Source: JACDAN01 sp046729215 | GTDB taxonomy: Bacteria; Actinomycetota; Thermoleophilia; Gaiellales; Gaiellaceae | Assembly (NCBI GenBank): GCA_046729215.1 | Contig: JBKPGE010000138.1 | Location: forward strand, 1-27,768 | Reading direction: 5' to 3' | Length of the DNA: 27,768 nt | Shown here: positions 23,105-27,768 of the stretch, piece by piece | Position numbering within the stretch: position 1 is the stretch's first letter | Layout of the letters: every line of letters begins with the position of its first letter | Program-made: the position numbers and the translations under genes | Notes under the pieces: model-generated | Database searches by the model: none | What the model saw: the letters and a program-made list of their open reading frames with translations, nothing else | Told to the model about the DNA's origin: nothing

Positions 23105-23337
23105 AACGAGGGAGCAAGCGACAGCACCGACGGGCAGCGCAAGCGCAGCGAAGCGCCGAATTGCAAGCCCGCAACCACCGATAGAGCAAACACGGCGAGC
23201 ACGAGCGGACCGGGCGGCTCCGTCTCCTGCGCGAAGACAACGCTGACGCCGGCGAGGTAGGCCAGGGCAATCCCGGCAGGAAAGAAGCGCTCGACGGAGG
23301 CGTCGAGTCGAGCCATCACGGAGAGATATTCCCCCAT
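23062..23337 (-). CDS. Small membrane protein, or frameshifted N-terminal half of the methyltransferase gene
   Basis: From ATG at 23337 this frame encodes about 91 aa with two clear TM helices (IALAYLAGVSVVFAQ and LVLAVFALSVVAGLQFG). Past that, the sequence turns Ser/Cys/Trp-rich (near the end APSFCWASS) with no membrane or fold character, which looks like reading out of frame. The neighbouring frame, one base back, continues with two more hydrophobic helices into the methyltransferase. The likely product of an intact gene is a four-TM domain fused to a methyltransferase. The alternative is a genuine short membrane protein coupled by GTGA at 23062-23065. An ATG at 23427 would place hairpin sequence in the protein and is unlikely. 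Confidence 0.5.
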   Translation of the reverse strand: MGEYLSVMARLDASVERFFPAGIALAYLAGVSVVFAQETEPPGPLVLAVFALSVVAGLQFGASLRLRCPSVLSLAPSFCWASSTKTSHWSR

Positions 23338-23358
23338 GAGATGACTCTTAGCCACGCC

Positions 23359-23385
23359 GCCGATGCCGGCTTTGCCGGCGTCGGC
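23359..23385. repeat. Strong 12-bp hairpin upstream of the membrane-protein gene
   Basis: GCCGATGCCGGC (23359-23370), loop TTT, GCCGGCGTCGGC (23374-23385); eleven Watson-Crick pairs and one G-T position. It lies between tRNA-Phe and the membrane ORF, 22 bp before its ATG. No T tract follows on either strand. It could be an attenuator or processing signal, or part of a dispersed intergenic hairpin family. Confidence 0.6.
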
Positions 23386-23410
23386 CGCTTCGGCTCCTAG
23401 AGAACGAGAA

Positions 23411-23459
23411 TCGAGCGAAGTCGTCATGCCTCCGCGAAGCGGAGGCGGACTTCGCTCGA
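23411..23459. terminator. Nested inverted repeat just downstream of tRNA-Phe, possible terminator
   Basis: The outer arms TCGAGCGAAGTC (23411-23422) and GACTTCGCTCGA (23448-23459) are perfectly complementary over 12 bp. Inside them sits a perfect 8-bp hairpin, GCCTCCGC (23428-23435), loop GAA, GCGGAGGC (23439-23446). The tip contains GCGAAGC, known as an unusually stable DNA mini-hairpin. The element begins five bases beyond the tRNA 3' end on the minus strand. On that strand it is followed by a TC-rich stretch rather than a pure T run, so termination or 3' processing of the tRNA is plausible but not certain. Confidence 0.5.
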
Positions 23460-23464
23460 GGGGA

Positions 23465-23537
23465 TGGCGAGGGCCGGAATCGAACCGGCGACACCACGGT
23501 TTTCAGCCGTGTGCTCTACCAACTGAGCTACCTCGCC
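23465..23537 (-). tRNA. tRNA-Phe (GAA)
   Basis: A complete 73-base cloverleaf. Acceptor GGCGAGG pairs with CCTCGCC, the D stem is GCTC/GAGC, the anticodon stem CACGG/CCGTG encloses CTGAAAA with anticodon GAA, the variable loop is GTGTC, and the T stem GCCGG/CCGGC encloses TTCGATT. All stems are perfectly paired. The discriminator is A, and CCA is not encoded, since TCC follows it. The gene lies between two protein-coding genes on the same strand and has its own likely -10 box. Confidence 0.97.
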
Positions 23538-23548
23538 CGAAGACGGCC

Positions 23549-23554
23549 AGTGTA
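23549..23554 (-). promoter_or_regulatory. Probable -10 box of tRNA-Phe
   Basis: TACACT on the minus strand ends 11 bases before the tRNA 5' end, giving a leader of a few bases for RNase P to remove. No clear -35 is seen. A run of six T on the same strand (complement of 23569-23574), following a GC-rich self-complementary stretch, may end transcription of the upstream methyltransferase gene. Confidence 0.5.
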
Positions 23555-23625
23555 GCCGTACAGGCCCGAAAAAAGGACGTCCGGACCGGTGCAACCGCGT
23601 CGCGAACGCCCTCTTGGGAAAGACA

Positions 23626-24186
23626 CTAGTTGGGCGCGGGCCGGCGGGCAACCACTGCTACGCCCCGCGCGGTCGAAATTTCCGCAAAGTCCGTGAAGCC
23701 GCGCCGTTCGAGCTCTCTTCGCAGGCGGTCGGGCTCGACCCAGATCGGCGTCTCGGCGCCGGATGAGAAGGCGAAGAGCGTCCAGCCGCCGGGCCGCAAC
23801 ACGCGGGCCGTCTGGTCCAAGAACGGGATCATGTTCGAGTGGGCGGCGAGGTCGAACGACTCGTCGTCGAAGGGCAACTCGGATGCGTCCCCTTCCACGA
23901 ACGTCGCTTCGGGGACCAGCTTGCGGGCCTCCGCGATCATCCGCGGCGAGACGTCCACGCCGACGACATCGGCCGCCGGAAACCGTTCGCGGATCGCCCT
24001 CGCGCCGGCGCCGGTTCCGGTGCCAACGTCGAGGGCGCGCTCGACCGGCCCGGTGATCCGCCCGAGTGCCGCCTTGTACGGCGCGAGCGTGTCTTCCATT
24101 CGGAAGCTGTCCCAGACCGGCGCGATCCGGTCGAACTGGCGCCGCACGAGCGGCCGAAACACCGGCCACAGGCGCGGCCAGCGCAC
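23626..24186 (-). CDS. Class I SAM-dependent methyltransferase
   Basis: A methyltransferase of about 186 aa from GTG at 24186. Motif I is ALDVGTGTGAGA, followed by VVGVDVSPRMIAEARKL, FVEGDASELPFDDESFDLAAHSNMIPFLD and ARVLRPGGWTLFAFS, a typical type 11/25 layout. The substrate is unknown. The start is doubtful: in-frame sequence upstream of the GTG (LGRKFARLATNAVV) still looks like protein, but no ATG, GTG or TTG lies in frame before the upstream stop. A GTA at the natural position (GTAGCGCTC) could be a mutated or misread GTG. The SAM hydroxide adenosyltransferase gene lies just upstream, and the two may be linked through SAM. Confidence 0.78.
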   Translation of the reverse strand: MRWPRLWPVFRPLVRRQFDRIAPVWDSFRMEDTLAPYKAALGRITGPVERALDVGTGTGAGARAIRERFPAADVVGVDVSPRMIAEARKLVPEATFVEGDASELPFDDESFDLAAHSNMIPFLDQTARVLRPGGWTLFAFSSGAETPIWVEPDRLRRELERRGFTDFAEISTARGVAVVARRPAPN

Positions 24187-24227
24187 GACGGCGTTCGTTG
24201 CCAGCCGAGCAAATTTCCGCCCGAGCG

Positions 24228-25034
24228 CTACTCCGATTCCATCCGTAGCCGCACCTCCGTTCCGGCGCGGACTCCGAAGGTCTGCGCCGCATTCCCCCGC
24301 GAGATCGCGAGAGCGATGTTCCTGTAGGCATCCTCGTAGAGGACGATGTCGCCGGCGCCGGCCTCGGCGAAGGTCCGCGCGGCGAGGGCATAGAACCGGT
24401 CCATCGCGAGCTCGACCTCGATCCGCCGTCCGGGCAGGATGCCGAGCGCCTCGAGCTGGTCGGCGTGGACGTTGAGCTGGATGTTCCCGAAGCGGTCGAC
24501 GTACAGACACCTGGCTCGGATCCGCCGCTCGCCGATTTCCGGTTGCGGAATCTCGAGCCGGACCAGCGTGTCGGCTTCGACCGCCTCCCCGAGCCTGCCC
24601 GGATCTAGCCCGGTCGTCAGGTGCGCCGCGGCGGGGGCGAAGATGTCACGCCCGTGGAAGGTGGCGGAGACGGGCTCGAGCGCGTAGCTCCGGTTGGTGA
24701 TCTCAAACGCGGCTGAGACCCCGCCGAGCCGCTCGGCGGCCGGAACGAGCAGGCCGTTGTCGGGACCTACGAGGAGGCGTCCGTCGCCGGTGCGAACAAC
24801 GAGCGCCCGTCTCGGCGTCCCGACACCAGGATCGACCACGGCGAGGTGAATGCCCTCGGGCATGTAGGGGAGCGTGTTCGCCAGCACGAGCGCGCCCTGA
24901 AGCACGCTCTGCGGCTCGATCCCGTGCGTGATGTCGATCACGTCCGCGTCAGGCGCGATTCGCTTGATGACGCCGCGGCACGTGCCGGCGAAGTCGTCCT
25001 CGACGCCGAAGTCGGACAGAAAAGTGACGAACAC
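24228..25034 (-). CDS. SAM hydroxide adenosyltransferase (DUF62, fluorinase/chlorinase-like)
   Basis: A 268-aa member of the DUF62 family, relatives of fluorinase and chlorinase that usually use water/hydroxide to split S-adenosylmethionine into adenosine and methionine. The invariant triad is present at the positions known for the family: Asp68 and Arg75 (VVDPGVGTPRR) and His127 (FHGRD). Also seen are the N-terminal FLSDFG and the DRFGNIQLN segment of the C-terminal barrel. The triad argues for hydroxide activity rather than halogenase activity. The GTG start at 25034 is 11 bases past the hemD stop, so it may be the fourth gene of the heme operon. A methyltransferase gene follows. Confidence 0.92.
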   Translation of the reverse strand: MFVTFLSDFGVEDDFAGTCRGVIKRIAPDADVIDITHGIEPQSVLQGALVLANTLPYMPEGIHLAVVDPGVGTPRRALVVRTGDGRLLVGPDNGLLVPAAERLGGVSAAFEITNRSYALEPVSATFHGRDIFAPAAAHLTTGLDPGRLGEAVEADTLVRLEIPQPEIGERRIRARCLYVDRFGNIQLNVHADQLEALGILPGRRIEVELAMDRFYALAARTFAEAGAGDIVLYEDAYRNIALAISRGNAAQTFGVRAGTEVRLRMESE

Positions 25035-25045
25035 GGGCCGAGACG

Positions 25046-25672
25046 CTAACGCGTGGCTCTCGTCACGGCGTCGACGAGCCCGCTCAGGTCGTGAGTCGTC
25101 GCCTCTTCGACGACGCGGACACCGGCCGCCTCGGCCGCCTTCGTCGTCTCGGGCCCGATCGAGACGATGGGGATGTCGAGTTTCAGGGCGCCAAGTGCCC
25201 GCGCCGCCGAAGCGGAAGCGACGACGGCCAGGTCAGCCTGGGGAAGCGTCGCCGGGACGAGCTCGCGGGTCCGGTAGAGCGGTTGGAAGTCGGCACCGAG
25301 CTCGTCCACGAGCAGGCGGCGTGCGCCCTCAGCCCCGGCGAAGAGCACTCGTCCGGCGGGCCGTGGGAAGGCCTCCAGCAGTCCTTCCTGCGTGGAGACC
25401 TCCGGAACGAGATCGGCGCCGCCGAGGGCATCTGCGGTCGCGTGTCCGATCGCTGCCGTGCGATCTGGTTGTCCGCGCCCGCGGCGTCGGAGCTCGCGCG
25501 CACCGGTGACGCTCGTGACGATCACCCAGTCGTAGCTGCCGAGCTCGATCGGGTCGTCGCCGAGCGGTTCGACGGCAATCAGCGGCTCGCAGACGACGTC
25601 GTGCCCGAGCGCCCGCAGCCGACCCGCAAGCTTTTCGTTTCGCCCCTCGGGGCGCGCGAGGAGAATTCTCAA
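25046..25672 (-). CDS. hemD: Uroporphyrinogen-III synthase
   Basis: A 208-aa HemD, which cyclises and rearranges hydroxymethylbilane to uroporphyrinogen III. The sequence is variable in this family, but the RILLARPEG start, YDWVIVTSVTGAREL, AAIGHATADAL, VLFAGAEGARRLL, PLYRTRELVPATLP and IVSIGPETTKAAEAAGVRVVEEATTHDLSGLVDAV are characteristic. I chose the TTG at 25672, which overlaps the hemC stop in a TTGA junction and gives the expected N-terminus. The reading frame further upstream is a hemC shadow. It is transcribed hemA-hemC-hemD. Confidence 0.9.
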   Translation of the reverse strand: MRILLARPEGRNEKLAGRLRALGHDVVCEPLIAVEPLGDDPIELGSYDWVIVTSVTGARELRRRGRGQPDRTAAIGHATADALGGADLVPEVSTQEGLLEAFPRPAGRVLFAGAEGARRLLVDELGADFQPLYRTRELVPATLPQADLAVVASASAARALGALKLDIPIVSIGPETTKAAEAAGVRVVEEATTHDLSGLVDAVTRATR

Positions 25673-26493
25673 GGGACGAGCGCGACGAGCTCGGCGGCGA
25701 GCGCCTCCGGATCGGTGCCCGAACGTCGCTCGAGCCAGCTGCCGTCCTCGGCGGCCACGAGCGCGGTGAGCGTCGCGCCATCGTGGTGGGCCGCCACGGG
25801 CGCGAGGCACCCTCCGCCGATGGCGGCGACACAGGCCCGCTCCGCCTCGACCCGGCGGCGGGTCTCCGCATGGTCGGCATGCGCCACGACCGCCTCCTCG
25901 CCGTGACGAATCTGGAGCGCGAGGGCGCCCTGGCCGGCCTCCGGCAGCACCTCCTCCGGCTCGAACCGGCGGTCGATCTTGTCCGAGAGCCCGAGGCGGT
26001 CGAGGCCGCAAGCAGCGAGAACGACCCCATCGAGCCCGCGCTCGCCGCGCTTCCGGAGCCTCGTGTCGATGTTCCCACGGAGCGGCTCGATCTGAAGCCC
26101 CGGCTCCAGGGCCAGAAGCTGGGCCCGTCGCCGGATCGAGGCCGTGCCGATCCGCACGCCTGGCTCGAGCGCCGCAACGCCGCAGAGCGCGTCTCGTGGA
26201 TCCTCGCGCTCCAGATAGGCGCCGACTGCCAGGCCAGCCGTGTCCGTGGAGGTCATGTCCTTCGCGGAGTGGACGGCAACGTCGATGCGGCCGTCGAGCA
26301 GGGCCTCTTCCAGCTCCTTGACGAAGACGCCGCGGCTCCCGATCTCACCGAACGGCTTGCTGCGATCCCGGTCGCCGGCCGTCGTGACCGGCACGAGCGC
26401 GAACTCGAGCCCCGGGCCGCGCAGGCGCTCGACGGCGAGCTCGGCCTGTCTCAGCGCGAGCCGGCTACCCCTCGAACCGATTCTCAGGACCAC
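25669..26493 (-). CDS. hemC: Hydroxymethylbilane synthase (porphobilinogen deaminase)
   Basis: A 274-aa HemC, which joins four porphobilinogens to hydroxymethylbilane. It has RIGSRGSRLALRQAE at the N-terminus, DVAVHSAKDM (catalytic Asp79), RIGTASIRRRAQL, PLRGNIDTRL, LPEAGQGALALQ and the cofactor-binding GGGCLAPV (Cys229 carries dipyrromethane). Usual length is about 300-320 aa, so the C-terminal domain is short. The GTG start at 26493 overlaps hemA by 29 bp. It is directly followed by hemD. Confidence 0.95.
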   Translation of the reverse strand: MVLRIGSRGSRLALRQAELAVERLRGPGLEFALVPVTTAGDRDRSKPFGEIGSRGVFVKELEEALLDGRIDVAVHSAKDMTSTDTAGLAVGAYLEREDPRDALCGVAALEPGVRIGTASIRRRAQLLALEPGLQIEPLRGNIDTRLRKRGERGLDGVVLAACGLDRLGLSDKIDRRFEPEEVLPEAGQGALALQIRHGEEAVVAHADHAETRRRVEAERACVAAIGGGCLAPVAAHHDGATLTALVAAEDGSWLERRSGTDPEALAAELVALVP

Positions 26494-27688
26494 GATGCTC
26501 CTCGACAGCCGCTTCCTTCAGGCGCACGATCGGCTCGTGCAGCAGCTTGTTGACGATCTGGCTCGTCAGGGACTCGACTGCGTCCCGCTCTCGCTCTGAG
26601 AGCCCCGCCAGCCGCCCGCTCGCCTTCGCCAGCTCGCCGCGCCGGATCGCCTCCGCGCGCTCCCGAATCGACGCGATCACGGGGACCACGTCACGCGTCG
26701 CGAGCCAATCGCGAAACCGGTCAGCCTCAGCGACGGCGATCGCTTCGGCCTTCGCGAACTCGGCCTCCCGGCCCTGAAGCGTCTCCTCGACGACCGCCTC
26801 GAGGTCGTCGATGTCGTACAGGTAGCAGTCCGGCAGCTCGTTGATTCCGGGATCGAGGTCTCTCGGCACGGCGAGATCGATCAGCAGCAGCGGCCTGCCC
26901 TTTCGGACCCGAAGCGCGCCCGCGACGTCGCTCTTCGTCAGGATGACGCCAGGTGATCCCGTGGAGGACACGAGGATGTCTGCAGTCACGGCCACCTCGG
27001 CGACGCGCTCGAGCGGGATCGCCTCGCCGCCGAGTTGATCCGCGAGAAGCTGCCCGCGGCTCGTCGTCCGGTTCGCGACGAAGGAAAGCTTGGCGCCGCG
27101 CTTGATCAGCCGCCGCGCGGCCAAGGCGCCGATCTTGCCGGCGCCGACGATGGCGATCTGCGAGCCGTCGAGATTGCCGAAGACCTGCGCGGCGAGGGCC
27201 GCCGCGGCCGAGGTCGTCGTGCCGGGGCTCTCTGCGATCGCGGTGTCGGTCCGCACCTTCTTGCCGGTGTGGAGCGCGTCACGGAACAGCCGATCGAGCA
27301 TGGGGCCGACGCTGCCGTGCTCGTACGCCGTGCGCACCTGCCCAAGGATCTCCCCTTCGCCCGGAACCAGTGAGTCGAGCCCCGCGGCAACGCGGAAGAG
27401 ATGCACGGCCGCCGCCTCCTGCTCCAGGCGGTAGAGGTAGGGCTCGAGCTCGGACGGCGCGACACCCCCGAGCGTGGCCAAAGCCTCGGTCGCCTCTCGG
27501 TCGGCCGCGTACGCATCGTCCGCCGCGATGTAGATCTCCGTGCGATTGCAGGTCGAGAGGCAGACCGCTTCGCGGCTCCGGGCCAACCGCGCGCCGAGCG
27601 CCGCAGCTCCCTCTGCGTCGAGAGCGACGCGTTCGCGCACCTCGACGGGCGCCAAGCGATGCGAAGTGCCGACGAGGAGCAGGTTCAT
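26465..27688 (-). CDS. hemA: Glutamyl-tRNA reductase
   Basis: A 407-aa HemA, NADPH-dependent reductase of Glu-tRNA(Glu) to glutamate-1-semialdehyde, the first committed step of C5-route tetrapyrrole synthesis. Visible are GTSHRLAPVEVRERVAL, the catalytic Cys47 in LSTCNRTE, PGEGEILGQVRTAYEHG, the Rossmann motif IAIVGAGKIG, DILVSSTGSPG, LLIDLAVPRDLDP and a C-terminal dimerisation helix region. The ATG start at 27688 overlaps the upstream membrane gene's stop in an ATGA junction. Use of the C5 pathway fits an actinobacterium. Confidence 0.96.
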   Translation of the reverse strand: MNLLLVGTSHRLAPVEVRERVALDAEGAAALGARLARSREAVCLSTCNRTEIYIAADDAYAADREATEALATLGGVAPSELEPYLYRLEQEAAAVHLFRVAAGLDSLVPGEGEILGQVRTAYEHGSVGPMLDRLFRDALHTGKKVRTDTAIAESPGTTTSAAAALAAQVFGNLDGSQIAIVGAGKIGALAARRLIKRGAKLSFVANRTTSRGQLLADQLGGEAIPLERVAEVAVTADILVSSTGSPGVILTKSDVAGALRVRKGRPLLLIDLAVPRDLDPGINELPDCYLYDIDDLEAVVEETLQGREAEFAKAEAIAVAEADRFRDWLATRDVVPVIASIRERAEAIRRGELAKASGRLAGLSERERDAVESLTSQIVNKLLHEPIVRLKEAAVEEHRGPENRFEG

Positions 27689-27768
27689 GCGACGTGCGTG
27701 GCCAGCAGGCCGAGCTGGAGGACGATGACGACAGCGAGCCCGGAGAGCGCGAGCGACGCCGAGAGAGC
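27685..27768 (-). CDS. C-terminus of a membrane protein upstream of hemA (partial)
   Basis: Only the last 27 codons are inside the window. They encode one hydrophobic helix (SLALSGLAVVIVLQLGLL) and end THVA, overlapping the hemA start by four bases (ATGA). Genes directly upstream of hemA in Gram-positive bacteria often encode HemX/CcsA-type cytochrome assembly membrane proteins, which would fit this helix, but so would many others. The identity is not established. Confidence 0.5.
   Translation of the reverse strand, partial: ALSASLALSGLAVVIVLQLGLLATHVA

Noticed and set aside
23465..23537. tRNA as an integration site for a mobile element
   Set aside because: No integrase gene and no repeated tRNA 3' end were seen in the window; the flanking inverted repeats do not copy the tRNA.
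23363..23629. Plus-strand ORF containing a GPESNRRHHGFQPCALP-type sequence
   Set aside because: It is the antisense translation of tRNA-Phe and its flanking hairpins, a well-known type of false gene call.
24228..25034. Fluorinase or chlorinase reading of the DUF62 gene
   Set aside because: The Asp-Arg-His triad typical of the hydroxide-using SAM adenosyltransferases is intact, and no halometabolite genes are nearby.

Overview
The window is a gene-dense, high-GC, ordinary-chromosome segment that looks like a deep-branching actinobacterium, most likely class Thermoleophilia (Gaiellales/Solirubrobacterales type). This rests on base composition, an actinobacterial Mrp without its CxxC pair, frequent GTG/TTG starts, few Shine-Dalgarno sites and start codons placed just behind -10 hexamers. 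The taxonomy is inference. I see no phage, IS element, CRISPR array, antibiotic cluster or plasmid signature.

Layout, left to right. (1) 1-4806, all minus: the start of a secreted protein, a compact Ldh_2-type dehydrogenase, an Mrp/ApbC ATPase, and a translationally coupled trio transcribed DUF1015 -> inositol-monophosphatase family -> DUF72. (2) 4851-5678, plus: a YhaM-like OB-fold plus HD-domain protein, divergent from the trio. (3) 5675-11060, minus: a six-gene Bat-type operon (MoxR AAA+, DUF58, two-TM protein, VWA, TPR, VWA). (4) 11119-14833, minus: a shortened YchF-like protein, an ECF sigma factor, a 76-aa protein, methylmalonyl-CoA epimerase and an FtsH-like protease with one TM segment. 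(5) 14886-19865: NAD salvage. A large nicotinamidase-like hydrolase (plus) faces an operon (minus) of methyltransferase, M20 peptidase, DUF1385 and nicotinate phosphoribosyltransferase. (6) 19888-21583, plus: RarA and an OsmC-like protein. (7) 21580-23537, minus: metallophosphoesterase, a methyltransferase whose N-terminal membrane part seems split by a frameshift, a nested inverted-repeat region and tRNA-Phe(GAA). (8) 23626-27768, minus: a methyltransferase, SAM hydroxide adenosyltransferase, hemD, hemC, hemA and the tail of a membrane protein.

Organisation. Genes are packed tightly. At least eight operon junctions are 4-base overlaps (GTGA, ATGA and two TTGA), and all three convergent pairs overlap at their stops, two of them sharing the palindrome CTAG. 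Two divergent spacers, 22 and 44 bp, hold overlapping -10 hexamers on opposite strands. No single cluster is clearly a new system. The best leads are the coupled DUF1015/IMPase/DUF72 trio, the Bat operon with paired cysteines in its ectodomains, the minimal YchF-like protein, the split membrane-methyltransferase gene, and the hairpin array beside tRNA-Phe.
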